From positions 186,001-250,000 of the forward strand of contig CAVZTR010000002.1 in assembly GCA_963778225.1 (NCBI GenBank): 64,000 bases of DNA, in the 5' to 3' direction. The notes beneath the pieces were generated by a model, which searched no databases, was not told where the DNA came from, and saw only the letters and a list, made by a program, of their open reading frames with translations. Source of the stretch: JAGVSR01 sp963778225 (lineage in GTDB: Bacteria; Pseudomonadota; Alphaproteobacteria; Rhizobiales; Hyphomicrobiaceae). Positions 48,900-58,314 of the stretch are shown here, piece by piece. Positions within the stretch are counted from its first letter, which is position 1; each line of letters starts with the position of its first letter. A program made the translations under genes and the position numbers.

Positions 48900-50684
48900 C
48901 TAGTGGCCGATCACGATGTCATCGGCGCTGGGGGCAAACTCGGTATCGGCTGCTGCGACAAGAATAGATTTGTCGGGCTTGATCGCGAGGACGGGAACCC
49001 AGCGCGCGTCTTTGCTGGCCAACAGCTGGCTCAAGTCGAACTTCGATGTCAACTTAGTGGCGCTGAAAGCCACGTCATCGCTGCCACGCGCGAATTCATT
49101 GAGCGCGGATTGGCCGGCAAGCAACGGACGGCCGCCGAGCGTGAATGCCGCCTCGGCTGCGGTTCCCAGTTTGCGAGGAGCGGGTGCGAGTTGGAACACG
49201 TTGCGGCGGCCGAAGTCGAAGGCGTAGTCGTTGATGACGAGGGTGTTGTAGGCGTCGTTGTCGGTGGCTGCGATGAACGTGCCGTAGCTGCCGAAATCGA
49301 CGGCGAATTCGGCGGTTTCTGAGAGGATTTCGCCATAGTGGGTGGTGAGGCCTGCGGCGCGGGCGTCGCGCAATTCGTTCCAGTTGTTATCCACGATCAG
49401 GACGGGAATTCCATATTCCTTGAGCTTCAGGGCGAGGCCGACGCTCCAGGCACTGCCGCCGACAATGATGACGCCGTTGCGCTTGGCGGCAGCAAGACCG
49501 AGCCATTGGGCGAGGGGGCCGAGCGAGAAGCCGTGCAGGACCACGGTCGTCATGACCATTGCGAAGGCAAGCCCGATCATCTCGCGCGAGCCGTCGATGT
49601 AGAGCTCCGTGAGTTTGGCCGCGAAAAAGCCGGTCACGGCGATGGCGACGACGCCGCGCGGCGCGATCCAGCCCGTGAGGACACGCTCTTGCCAGGTGAG
49701 GCCGGAACCGATGGTGGCGAGAAAGATCGTAAGCGGCCGAACCACGAACAGCATGACGGCGACGAACGCGGCGGCGCGCCAATCAAGCGCTTGAATGGTG
49801 CTCTTGTCGATATTGGCGCTGAGCAGCACGAAGACGCCGGCCACGAGCAGGGTCGTGATGGTTTCCTTGAAGCGGCGGATTTCGACGAGGTCGGTGAGAT
49901 TGGAGTTGGCGAGCGTGATGCCGAGCACGGTGACGGTGAGAAGTCCGCTTTCTTCCAGCACTTCCTGTGAGGCGACATACGAGCCGAGCACAACGACCAG
50001 CAGTACGGGCGCCTTCAAGTATTCGGGAACGTGACCACCGTTGAAGGCCCACACGACCGCACGACCGGCCGCAATGCCAAGACCGAGCGCAAACAGCAGC
50101 GCGGCCAGCGCATGCATGATGAGATCGGGGAGGGAGCCTCCCGATTGCGCGACGAGCAGCGTCTCGAAGGCGATGACGGCGAATAGCGCGCCGACGGGAT
50201 CGTTGATGATCGCCTCCCAGCGCAGAAGCGACGCCGGACGTGGCGTGAGGTTTGATTGCCGCAGCAGCGGCATGATCACCGTGGGGCCGGTGACGACGAG
50301 GACGCCGCCGAGGATCACGGCGGCCGGGAACGGCAGGCCGGCCACGTAGTAACCGGCGGCGGTGTTGAGTATCCACGCCAGCGGGGCGCCGATCATCACA
50401 AGACGGCGCACCGCGGTGGAGGTGTGACGGATCTCGTGAAAATTGAGCGTGAAGCCGCCTTCGAACAGGATGATCGCGACGGCAACCGCCACCATCGGCT
50501 TGAAAAGCTGGCCGAAATCCCGCTCTGGAACCAGGAATCCCGTGGCCGGTCCCATGATGAGCCCGGCGAGCGCCAGCAGCACGATACCGGGGACGCGAAA
50601 GCGCCAAGCAATCCATTGCGAACCGATGCCGGCGAGACCTACGGCAGCAATTTTGGCGATCAAGAGCTCCAAGGGTGGCTCCAA
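48900..50684 (-). CDS. CPA1-type sodium/proton antiporter with C-terminal nucleotide-binding-like domain
   Basis: A 594-residue antiporter. About twelve helices cover residues 1-400 (VPGIVLLALAGLIMGPATGF, VAVAVAIILFEGGFTLNF, INDPVGALFAVIAFE with the ND pair of the ion site, TGWIAPRGVVAIAV). The C-terminal ~190 residues look like a degenerate TrkA-N domain (GVIIVGGSAWSVGLALKLKE, VLIVDNNWNELRDARAAGL). Such NhaP2/CvrA-like proteins exchange Na+ or K+ for H+. The start is uncertain: TTG 50684 and an in-frame TTG at 50672 are both possible and no ATG is near. Confidence 0.87.
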   Translation of the reverse strand: MEPPLELLIAKIAAVGLAGIGSQWIAWRFRVPGIVLLALAGLIMGPATGFLVPERDFGQLFKPMVAVAVAIILFEGGFTLNFHEIRHTSTAVRRLVMIGAPLAWILNTAAGYYVAGLPFPAAVILGGVLVVTGPTVIMPLLRQSNLTPRPASLLRWEAIINDPVGALFAVIAFETLLVAQSGGSLPDLIMHALAALLFALGLGIAAGRAVVWAFNGGHVPEYLKAPVLLVVVLGSYVASQEVLEESGLLTVTVLGITLANSNLTDLVEIRRFKETITTLLVAGVFVLLSANIDKSTIQALDWRAAAFVAVMLFVVRPLTIFLATIGSGLTWQERVLTGWIAPRGVVAIAVTGFFAAKLTELYIDGSREMIGLAFAMVMTTVVLHGFSLGPLAQWLGLAAAKRNGVIIVGGSAWSVGLALKLKEYGIPVLIVDNNWNELRDARAAGLTTHYGEILSETAEFAVDFGSYGTFIAATDNDAYNTLVINDYAFDFGRRNVFQLAPAPRKLGTAAEAAFTLGGRPLLAGQSALNEFARGSDDVAFSATKLTSKFDLSQLLASKDARWVPVLAIKPDKSILVAAADTEFAPSADDIVIGH

Positions 50685-50885
50685 GCTTGAATCGAATCAC
50701 GAGTGCTGCGGCCGTCATCAATCCTGCGACGGGATGACAGATGCAACTGCGCCGGACCAGCCCCGTTATGCAACGGGGTTCCCTTGGGGGCGCCTTTGAT
50801 CTGTTGCGCGCTTGCGGGAGAAGGGCGGATCAGGTCAAAACGGGCGCTGCGCGGTTGGCGCGCAGCGGCAGGGGAAAATCGGCGC

Positions 50886-51854
50886 ATGAGTGGCTTGCTT
50901 GCACTTCTCGATGACGTCGTTGCCCTGGCCAAGGTCGCCGCCGCCACGATCGACGACGCGGCCGCACAAGCCGGCAAAGCCGGTGCCAAGGCTGCCGGCA
51001 TCGTGATCGACGATGCGGCCGTGACGCCGCGCTATGTCACGGGCCTCGCAGCCAAGCGCGAATTGCCCATCATCGGTCGCATCGCGCTGGGTTCGCTAAA
51101 GAACAAGCTGCTGTTCCTCCTTCCTGCGGCGCTGATCCTGTCGAAGTTCGCGCCTTGGGCCATCACGCCAATCCTCATGTTGGGTGGCTTCTATCTCGCG
51201 TTCGAAGGCTACGAAAAAGTCCATCAGATGCTCGTCCCCGAGACGAAGGACGTGACGGTGGTCGATGTCAAAGAGGGAACGCCGGAAGCGGCCAGGCTCG
51301 AAGAACAGCGCGTGGCGGGAGCCATACGCACCGATTTCATCCTCTCCGCCGAAATCATGGCGATCGCGCTCAACACGATCACGCCTCCCGATGGTCCCCA
51401 GCCTGAGCTGTTGACGCAAGGCGCGGTGCTGGCGGTTGTCGGCCTGTTCATCACCTTTCTTGTTTATGGCGCAGTGGCGTTGATCGTCAAAGCGGACGAC
51501 GTGGGGGTTTGGCTGGTCAACCGGGGCGGCGTTCTCGCACCGGTGGGCCGGGCTCTCGTGAAGGGCATGCCGCCGTTCCTGAAGCTCCTGAGCTTTGTCG
51601 GCACGATCGCGATGCTCTGGGTCGGTGGCGGGATACTGATCCACAGTCTCGCGATCTACGGTTTCGACGGTCCAGAGCATCTCATCCACGACGTGTCCGA
51701 GGCCGTTCGCGCTGCTATTCCCTTCGCATCCGGCTTCTGGGCTTGGCTGACAGGGACGCTCGCCTCCGCCGTGATCGGTCTGGTTGCCGGCGGCATCACG
51801 GCTGCCGCGGTCGGTCTGGTGAAGCCGTTGTTTGGGGTCCGCGCTGCCCACTGA
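50886..51854 (+). CDS. DUF808 (YedI-like) membrane protein
   Basis: A 322-residue membrane protein of the DUF808 family. Typical blocks are MSGLLALLDDVVALAKVAAA, DDAAVTPRYVTGLAAKRELP, AEIMAIALNTITPPD and VIGLVAGGITAAAVGLVKPL, with about six helices. E. coli YedI belongs here; its function is unknown. AGGGGA about ten bases before ATG 50886 supports the start; the frame extends to 50703 without similarity. It is divergent from the antiporter gene. Confidence 0.9.
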   Translation: MSGLLALLDDVVALAKVAAATIDDAAAQAGKAGAKAAGIVIDDAAVTPRYVTGLAAKRELPIIGRIALGSLKNKLLFLLPAALILSKFAPWAITPILMLGGFYLAFEGYEKVHQMLVPETKDVTVVDVKEGTPEAARLEEQRVAGAIRTDFILSAEIMAIALNTITPPDGPQPELLTQGAVLAVVGLFITFLVYGAVALIVKADDVGVWLVNRGGVLAPVGRALVKGMPPFLKLLSFVGTIAMLWVGGGILIHSLAIYGFDGPEHLIHDVSEAVRAAIPFASGFWAWLTGTLASAVIGLVAGGITAAAVGLVKPLFGVRAAH

Positions 51855-51979
51855 ATTCATCAAAATTAGCGTAGCGGTGTCAGTGGGTGGTCATCCGTCC
51901 TTGACGCCGCTTCCCTGCATAGGGCATTGCCCGCGCCAGCAGGCGAGGGCGGCATGGCCGCAACGTGAGAGGCGCAACG

Positions 51980-52924
51980 ATGGCGATCGCATTCGTGTTT
52001 CCGGGGCAGGGCAGCCAGGACGTGGGCATGGGGCGCGAACTGGCGGCGACATACAAGGACGCCGCCGACGTGTTCGCCGAGGTCGATGAGGCGCTGGGGC
52101 AGAAGCTCTCGGCCATCATGTGGGAGGGTCCGAAGGAGACCCTGACGCTCACGGAAAACGCCCAGCCGGCGCTCATGGCTGTATCCATGGCGGTGATGCG
52201 GGTGCTGGAGCGCGAGCAGGGTTTCTCGCTCAAAGACAAGGTCCGGTTTGTCGCCGGGCATTCGCTGGGGGAATATTCGGCGCTTGCGGCGGCCGGCACG
52301 TTCTCTCTCGCCGATACGGCAAAACTACTCAAGCTGCGTGGTCAGGCCATGCAGAAGGCCGTCCCGGTTGGCCAAGGCGCCATGACGGCGCTTCTGGGCG
52401 TGGGCATCGACGTGGCGCAAAAAGTTGCGGAAGCGGCGGCTCAGGGTGAGTGCTGTCAGGTGGCCAACGACAACGAACCGACGCAGGTCGTGCTGTCGGG
52501 CCATAAGACGGCGCTTGATCGCGTGCCGGAAGCGGGCAAGGCCTATGGCGTGCGCCGTGCAGTTCCGCTGCCCGTGTCGGCACCCTTCCATTGCGCGCTG
52601 ATGCAGCCGGCCGCCGATGCGATGGCCGAAGCGCTTGCAAACGTGCAGGTGAATGCGCCCGTCGTGCCGCTCGTGGCGAACGTGCTGGCTGCGCCGATTT
52701 CCGATCCCGACGAGATCCGCAGGCGGTTGGTCGAGCAGGTCACCGGCACGGTGCGTTGGCGCGAATGCGTGCAGTTCATGGCAGCAAACGGGATTACCGA
52801 GGTGTACGAGATCGGCGCTGGACGGGTGCTGTCGGGTCTCGTCGGCCGTATCGAGAAGTCGATCAAGGCGACGCCCATCGGCACGCCGGGCGACATCGAA
52901 GCGGTCATCGCTGCGCTGGTGTGA
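51980..52924 (+). CDS. fabD: Malonyl-CoA:ACP transacylase
   Basis: A 314-residue FabD, which loads malonyl groups onto acyl carrier protein to start fatty-acid elongation. The nucleophile loop GHSLGEYSALAAAG (serine 95), the N-terminal FPGQGSQDVGMG and the catalytic histidine region (PVSAPFHCALM) are intact. Start 51980 (MAIAFVFPGQG) follows GAGAGG. It leads a cluster with fabG, acpP and fabF, although repeats and gaps separate the genes. Confidence 0.97.
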   Translation: MAIAFVFPGQGSQDVGMGRELAATYKDAADVFAEVDEALGQKLSAIMWEGPKETLTLTENAQPALMAVSMAVMRVLEREQGFSLKDKVRFVAGHSLGEYSALAAAGTFSLADTAKLLKLRGQAMQKAVPVGQGAMTALLGVGIDVAQKVAEAAAQGECCQVANDNEPTQVVLSGHKTALDRVPEAGKAYGVRRAVPLPVSAPFHCALMQPAADAMAEALANVQVNAPVVPLVANVLAAPISDPDEIRRRLVEQVTGTVRWRECVQFMAANGITEVYEIGAGRVLSGLVGRIEKSIKATPIGTPGDIEAVIAALV

Positions 52925-52968
52925 CCCGTCACCGTGCAGGCGTCCGTGGCGCCGCAGGGGTGTGTCAG

Positions 52969-52983
52969 CCCCCTTGACGGGGG
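52969..52983. repeat. C5/G5 hairpin after fabD
   Basis: CCCCC and GGGGG enclose TTGAC, 45 bases past the fabD stop. It resembles the G/C-only palindromes often found in intergenic DNA of this group and has no T tract. Confidence 0.4.
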
Positions 52984-53020
52984 AAAGGGCGGGTTCCACA
53001 AGTCCGGCGCTAAGGAACGA

Positions 53021-53074
53021 CCCGATCTGCAACTTGGGCCCAATCTGCACCTCGGGCCCGATCTGCAATTCGGG
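53021..53074. repeat. Three tandem 18-bp near-palindromic repeats between fabD and fabG
   Basis: CCCGATCTGCAACTTGGG, CCCAATCTGCACCTCGGG and CCCGATCTGCAATTCGGG follow each other without spacers and end 26 bases before the fabG ATG. The ends of each unit are complementary (CCCGA/TCGGG in the third, with a wobble or mismatch in the others), so each can form a small hairpin. Eighteen is a multiple of three and nearly two helical turns. They occupy the fabG leader. Confidence 0.75.
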
Positions 53075-53100
53075 AAAGACACAACCCAGGGACGGCACTC

Positions 53101-53847
53101 ATGTTCGATCTGACAGGCAAGACCGCGCTCGTGACGGGCGCGACGGGCGGCATTGGAGCCGGCATTGCGCGGGCGTTTCACGCCGCGGGCGCGACGGTTG
53201 CCATTTCCGGCCGTCAGGTCGAGAAGCTGGACGCACTCAAGGCGGAACTGGGCGATCGCATCGTGGTGGTGCCCTGCGACCTCGCCGACCGCGCGCAGGT
53301 GCAGAAGCTGATCGACGAAGCCTCCAAGGCGCTGGGCGGACGACTCGACATCCTCGTCAACAACGCCGGTCTCACCAAAGACAACCTGTTCATGGTCATG
53401 AAGGATGAGCAGTGGGACGATGTGATCGCGGTCAACCTGACCTCGACGTTCATGCTCTGCCGGGCCGCCGCTCGCGCCATGCTGCGCAACAAGTCGGGCT
53501 TCGGGCGCATCATCAATATCTCGTCGGTCTCGGGTGTGTTCGGCAATCCGGGACAAGGCAATTATGCCGCCTCGAAGGCCGGCATGATCGGCATGACCAA
53601 GAGCCTCGCCCGCGAAGTGGCCAACCGGGGCATCACGGCCAACTGTATCGCGCCGGGCTTCATCAGGACGGCCATGACGGACGTGCTCAACGACAAGCAG
53701 CAGGAAGAGATCGCCAAGATGATCCCGGCCCAACGTTTCGGCTCGGTGGAGGATATCGCTGCCGGCGCGCTGTATCTGGCATCCAACGAGGGCGGGTATA
53801 TTACTGGCCAAACGCTGCATATCAATGGTGGGATGGCCATGGTCTAG
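53101..53847 (+). CDS. fabG: 3-oxoacyl-ACP reductase
   Basis: A 248-residue short-chain dehydrogenase performing the first reduction in fatty-acid elongation with NADPH. The cofactor loop TGATGGIGAGIA (12-23), NNAG (87-90), and the catalytic S142, Y155, K159 (SSVSG; NYAASKAG) are present, as is the C-terminal GGYITGQTLHINGGMAMV. Length is standard. It lies 176 bases after fabD, beyond the 18-bp repeats, and 308 bases before acpP. Confidence 0.97.
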   Translation: MFDLTGKTALVTGATGGIGAGIARAFHAAGATVAISGRQVEKLDALKAELGDRIVVVPCDLADRAQVQKLIDEASKALGGRLDILVNNAGLTKDNLFMVMKDEQWDDVIAVNLTSTFMLCRAAARAMLRNKSGFGRIINISSVSGVFGNPGQGNYAASKAGMIGMTKSLAREVANRGITANCIAPGFIRTAMTDVLNDKQQEEIAKMIPAQRFGSVEDIAAGALYLASNEGGYITGQTLHINGGMAMV

Positions 53848-54155
53848 CAGCTTCGCCAAAGGCTTGGCCCGGCGGGAGAATTCCTGGCCGCTCTACGGCT
53901 GCGGCAAAAGTCCACCACGGTGGCCAAAGGGTGAGGAACTGTGTTACCGAGCGATGTTTTTTGCTGCGGAAGCTGGGGAAAAGCCCTATCGATCGTGGCG
54001 ATAGCGCTGGGGAGCCGCAAGGACTCAGATTAGCCGGACGGATGGAGTAGGGGAGGGCCTGCTCAGCCGTTCGAGGCGGTGGCCGGCAACGGTTGCAGCC
54101 GGATCAACGAACGAACACTGCCAATTCAAACAGATCAAGGGACGCGAGGAAGACG

Positions 54156-54398
54156 ATGAGCGATGTCGCAGAGCGCGTGAAGAAAATTGTTGTCGAGCAT
54201 CTGGGCGTCGAGACCGAGAAGGTGACGGAGAACGCCAGCTTCATCGACGACCTCGGCGCCGACAGCTTGGACACGGTCGAGCTGGTGATGGCATTCGAAG
54301 AAGAATTCGGATGCGAAATTCCGGATGATGCCGCCGAGCACATCCTGACCGTCGGCGATGCCGTTCGGTTCCTCGAGAAGAATGCAACGGCCGCCTGA
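54156..54398 (+). CDS. acpP: Acyl carrier protein
   Basis: An 80-residue acidic four-helix carrier. Serine 37 in GADSLDTVELVMAFEEEFG receives the phosphopantetheine arm. GAGGAA before ATG 54156 is a strong ribosome site, suiting a very abundant protein. It lies between fabG and fabF as in most proteobacteria. The ~308 bases upstream (53848-54155) hold no other gene that I can see and probably contain the acpP promoter. Confidence 0.98.
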   Translation: MSDVAERVKKIVVEHLGVETEKVTENASFIDDLGADSLDTVELVMAFEEEFGCEIPDDAAEHILTVGDAVRFLEKNATAA

Positions 54399-54460
54399 AC
54401 GGCGCCGGGTACGCTGCCGCTGATCGTTTTGCGACGGCGCGGCGGCATTGAGACTTGTGC

Positions 54461-54490
54461 GGCGTTCGGGCTCTTTTGATCCCGGACGCC
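54461..54490 (+). terminator. Stem-loop between acpP and fabF
   Basis: GGCGTTCGGG and CCCGGACGCC pair (one wobble) around a ten-base loop, 62 bases past acpP. There is no proper T tract, so it may attenuate or protect acpP mRNA rather than fully stop transcription, allowing more ACP than FabF. Confidence 0.45.
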
Positions 54491-54579
54491 GTTCGTTCAT
54501 CTGGCAGCGCGTCCTGACGTGCTGAAATTCGGCGAGATGACCGGCGGAACGCCGCCGGGCGAGACATAAGGAACTGGGG

Positions 54580-55848
54580 ATGCTGCGGCGCGTCGTCGTG
54601 ACGGGACTGGGATTGGTGACGCCCGTAGGCGTCGGGGTCGAGGCTGCGTGGAAAAACCTTCTCAACGGCGAGAACGGAGCGCGCCGGATCAATGGCGAGT
54701 TCGAGGCTTCTGATCTGTCCTGTCAGATCGCAAACTTCGTCCCGCGCGGCGCCACAGCCGATGGCAAGTTCAATGCCGACGACTGGATGGAGCCGAAGGA
54801 ACAACGCAAGGTCGACGACTTCATCATTTTCGCGATGGCGGCGGCCGAACAGGCGATCAAGGATTCCGGTTTCACGGCCGACACGACGGAGAAGCAGGAA
54901 ACGACGGGCGTTCTGATCGGCGCCGGCATCGGCGGGCTTTCTGGAATTGCCGATACGTCGATCCTGCTCAAGGAGAAAGGTCCGCGTCGCGTATCGCCGT
55001 TCTTCATTCCCGGACGTCTCATCAATCTCGCCGGCGGCTACGTCTCGATCCGTCATGGCCTCAAAGGTCCCAACCACGCCGTCGTGACCGCGTGCGCCAC
55101 GGGTACTCATGCGATTGGGGATGCCGCGCGACTCGTTGCGCTGGGCGATGCCGAAGTCATGGTGGCGGGTGGCACCGAAAGCCCGATCTGCCGCATCGGC
55201 ATGGCTGGCTTCATCGCCTGCCGTGCATTGTCGACGGGGTTCAATGACAACCCGACCAAGGCATCGCGGCCGTACGATCGGGATCGCGACGGCTTCGTGA
55301 TGGGCGAGGGTGCCGGCGTCGTCGTGCTCGAGAGCCTGGAACATGCCAAAGCGCGTGGCGCCAAGATCTATGGCGAGATCATCGGCTACGGGATGTCGGG
55401 CGACGCCTTTCACATCACGGCGCCATCCGAGTCGGGCGATGGGGCTTACCGCTGCATGCGGGCGGCTTTAAAGAGCGCGAAGATCGACACGTCCGACATC
55501 GACTACATCAACGCGCACGGGACCTCGACGCCGATGGGCGACGAGATCGAGCTCGGGGCGGTGGAGCGTTTGTTCGGCAATACGGCCGCGAAACTGTCAA
55601 TGTCATCGACCAAATCGGCCATCGGGCATCTGCTGGGGGCGGCCGGCGCGGTCGAAGCGGTGTTCTCACTCCTGGCGATGCGCGATCAAATTGCTCCGCC
55701 GACGCTCAACCTCGACAACCCCTCCGTCGCGACGGCGATCGATCTTGTCCCGCACACGGCCAAGAAGCGGCAGATCGATACCGTGCTGTCGAACTCGTTC
55801 GGCTTCGGGGGCACGAACGCATCGCTGATCATGCGCCGGGTGGCTTGA
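54580..55848 (+). CDS. fabF: Beta-ketoacyl-ACP synthase II
   Basis: A 422-residue condensing enzyme with the Cys-His-His triad: C172 (VVTACATGTHAIG), H313 (INAHGTSTPMGD) and H350 (STKSAIGHLLGAAG). It elongates acyl chains with malonyl-ACP, decarboxylating the donor. The C-terminal NSFGFGGTNASLI is the family end. It is directly downstream of acpP, the standard order. Confidence 0.97.
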   Translation: MLRRVVVTGLGLVTPVGVGVEAAWKNLLNGENGARRINGEFEASDLSCQIANFVPRGATADGKFNADDWMEPKEQRKVDDFIIFAMAAAEQAIKDSGFTADTTEKQETTGVLIGAGIGGLSGIADTSILLKEKGPRRVSPFFIPGRLINLAGGYVSIRHGLKGPNHAVVTACATGTHAIGDAARLVALGDAEVMVAGGTESPICRIGMAGFIACRALSTGFNDNPTKASRPYDRDRDGFVMGEGAGVVVLESLEHAKARGAKIYGEIIGYGMSGDAFHITAPSESGDGAYRCMRAALKSAKIDTSDIDYINAHGTSTPMGDEIELGAVERLFGNTAAKLSMSSTKSAIGHLLGAAGAVEAVFSLLAMRDQIAPPTLNLDNPSVATAIDLVPHTAKKRQIDTVLSNSFGFGGTNASLIMRRVA

Positions 55849-55998
55849 AGCAGGGCTACAACGGCCTTTTCGATGTTAAAGCTGCCCACGGTCGCCATAA
55901 TTTGCTCCGCATGCCGGGCATAGTGGACACGGGAAAAGCGCAACACAGCGAAAGACGCCGCGGGGCCTTGTGCCGGTTGCGACCTACGAGGAGCCGTG

Positions 55999-57327
55999 AT
56001 GGTCCAGCGCCGTGACATTCCGCCGACGATGTCGCAGCACGGGAGCATGCGTCCGCGTTCGCCGTCCGAGGCGCTGGAGCCGACACGCGCTCCGCAACGC
56101 CCGCGCGGCGGCAAGATCCGGCAGCCCTCCCGCGTGCTCTCGACCGTGGCTCGCGTCGGAAGCGCCATCATCACGCTCAGTGTCGTTGTCCTCGTGTTGA
56201 CGGGGGGTCTCGCGTTGCTGCTCGGGCACTACTACGAGCGGCCAGGTCCGCTGACGCAAGCGCGCAACGTCGTCATCGAGAAAGGCGCTGGCCGGATCGA
56301 AATCGCTGAGCAACTCGAGAGGGAAGGGATCATCTCCAGCCGCTGGGCGTTCGTTGCCAATCATCTGCTGCGCAACATCATGAGCGGCGGCAAGCCCGTG
56401 GAGATGAAAGCCGGTGAATACGAGGTCAAAGCCGCAGCCAGCATGCGCGACGTGCTCGAACTGCTGGGAGAGGGCAAGTCGCTTCTGTACAAGGTCACGC
56501 TGCCCGAAGGGCTGACCAGCCAGCAAATTGTCGAACGTCTTTTGGCGGAACCGAACTTGTCGGGCGAGATCACGCAGATCCCGCCAGAGGGATCGTTGCT
56601 GCCGGACACCTACCGCGTCTCGAAGAATATGCCGCGACAGGAACTCCTCGACCAAATGCAGCAGGAGAGCGCTGAGTTTCTTGCCCAGGCGTGGGAAAAG
56701 CGCGCGCCCGACTTGCCGGTCTCGACGCCACGAGAAGCTTTGATCCTGGCGTCTATCGTCGAGAAGGAAACGGGACAGGACGATGAGCGCCAGCGCGTGG
56801 CGGCGGTGTTCGTCAACCGGCTGAAGAAAAAGATGCGGCTGCAATCGGATCCGACGATCATCTATGGCATCGTCGGTGGGCGCGGTTCGCTCGGTCGTCC
56901 CATCACACGCACCGACATCGATACAAAGACGGATTACAACACGTATCGCATCAATGGCCTGCCGCCGGGGCCGATCTGCAACCCGGGTCGCGCGACCATC
57001 GAAGCGACGCTGAACCCGGCGGCGACCAACGACCTCTACTTCGTCGCCGATGGATCAGGCGGGCACACGTTCTCAGAGACGCTCACGGCTCACAACGCCG
57101 CTGTTCAGAATTGGCGCAAGATCGAGAAGTCGCAGGCAGCAGGTCAGGAGCGGACCGCCGGACCCGGCGTCGCCGAATCCGACGAAACACCCGCTGCGGA
57201 GGCCGGGATTGTCCCTGCCGCGGCATCCACAGGTCTACCGGCTACCCCGGCCGCCGCCACAGCACCGGACGCTAAAACCAGCACCGTTCCGCTGCCTGTC
57301 CGGAAGCCTAAGCCGCCGGCCAACTGA
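55999..57327 (+). CDS. mltG: Endolytic murein transglycosylase MltG
   Basis: A 442-residue YceG/MltG protein that cuts nascent glycan strands at the inner membrane and limits their length. One membrane helix (AIITLSVVVLVLTGGLALLL) follows a basic cytoplasmic N-terminus. The periplasmic part has a LysM-like region (NVVIEKGAGRIEIAEQLERE) and the catalytic glutamate in ALILASIVEKETG, then QSDPTIIYGI and NTYRINGLPPGPICNPG. The tail is Pro/Ala-rich and poorly conserved. ATG 55999 follows GAGGAG; a GTG lies three bases earlier. It sits after fabF as in many proteobacteria. Confidence 0.95.
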   Translation: MVQRRDIPPTMSQHGSMRPRSPSEALEPTRAPQRPRGGKIRQPSRVLSTVARVGSAIITLSVVVLVLTGGLALLLGHYYERPGPLTQARNVVIEKGAGRIEIAEQLEREGIISSRWAFVANHLLRNIMSGGKPVEMKAGEYEVKAAASMRDVLELLGEGKSLLYKVTLPEGLTSQQIVERLLAEPNLSGEITQIPPEGSLLPDTYRVSKNMPRQELLDQMQQESAEFLAQAWEKRAPDLPVSTPREALILASIVEKETGQDDERQRVAAVFVNRLKKKMRLQSDPTIIYGIVGGRGSLGRPITRTDIDTKTDYNTYRINGLPPGPICNPGRATIEATLNPAATNDLYFVADGSGGHTFSETLTAHNAAVQNWRKIEKSQAAGQERTAGPGVAESDETPAAEAGIVPAAASTGLPATPAAATAPDAKTSTVPLPVRKPKPPAN

Positions 57328-57432
57328 CGCTTCATGGGCAACGACGCCCGCGCTGCCCTTGGCGGATCGATATGGTGCGGGTAAAGCTCAGGGCCACGTT
57401 CGCGGTCTCTCTGCTTTTTCACCCGGGTCCTC

Positions 57433-58314
57433 ATGACGCTCAACAGCATGACAGGTTTCGCGCGCGCCGATGGATCGGTTGCGGGCGTGCGCTGGTACTG
57501 GGAGGTGAAGAGTGTGAACGGGCGCGGTCTCGACGTGCGCGTGCGCCTTCCGCAGGGTCATGATCAGCTCGAACCAAAGGTGCGCGAGGCTGCTGCCAAG
57601 CGATTCGTGCGCGGCAGCCTGACGATCAATCTCAATGCCCAGCGCGATGCCGCCGCGGTCGAGGTGCGCGTGAATGAAGTGGCATTAGCTCAAGTCCTGC
57701 GCGCGGTGGAGGAGGTGCGGCGCTTGACCGGCGCGCCGCCGCCCACCGCTGATGGGCTACTCGCCTTACGCGGCGTGCTAGATGTGAGCGAAGCGGACGG
57801 CTCGATCGATGCGAACGTGGCTGCGGCCATGCTCGTTTCGCTCGACCAGGCGCTCGATGCGCTGACAGGCGCTCGGGCCGATGAAGGGCGACGTCTGACT
57901 GCGGTCCTCGCAGCGCTGGTCGACGAAATCGAGCGGCTGACGCGTCAGGTGCAGGGTTCGCCGTCGCGGTCGCCTGACGCGATCCGTGGGCGGCTCGCGG
58001 AGCAGGTGGCCAAACTGCTGGACGCCAATTCGGCATTCGATCCGGTGCGGTTGCATCAAGAGGCCATCCTGCTTGCGACCCGGTCGGACGTCGAAGAGGA
58101 ACTGCAGAGGCTGACGGCGCACGTCGCATCCGCGCGCGCGCTGCTTTCGGAAGGAACGCCCGCCGGCCGCAAGCTCGACTTCCTGGCTCAGGAATTCAAT
58201 CGCGAAGCCAATACGCTCACCTCGAAGGCCATCGATATGGATGTGTCGCGCGCGGGGCTGGCTCTGAAGACCGTCATCGATCAATTGCGAGAGCAGGTGC
58301 AGAACATTGAATAG
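57433..58314 (+). CDS. YicC-family endoribonuclease
   Basis: A 293-residue YicC/YloC protein. The start MTLNSMTGFARADG and WEVKSVNGRGLDVRVRLP, and the C-terminal KLDFLAQEFNREANTLTSKA, are highly characteristic. YicC proteins are recently described endoribonucleases that affect mRNA and small RNA turnover, a family statement. The stop overlaps the gmk start by eight bases, the usual yicC-gmk pairing, implying coupled translation. Confidence 0.94.
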   Translation: MTLNSMTGFARADGSVAGVRWYWEVKSVNGRGLDVRVRLPQGHDQLEPKVREAAAKRFVRGSLTINLNAQRDAAAVEVRVNEVALAQVLRAVEEVRRLTGAPPPTADGLLALRGVLDVSEADGSIDANVAAAMLVSLDQALDALTGARADEGRRLTAVLAALVDEIERLTRQVQGSPSRSPDAIRGRLAEQVAKLLDANSAFDPVRLHQEAILLATRSDVEEELQRLTAHVASARALLSEGTPAGRKLDFLAQEFNREANTLTSKAIDMDVSRAGLALKTVIDQLREQVQNIE

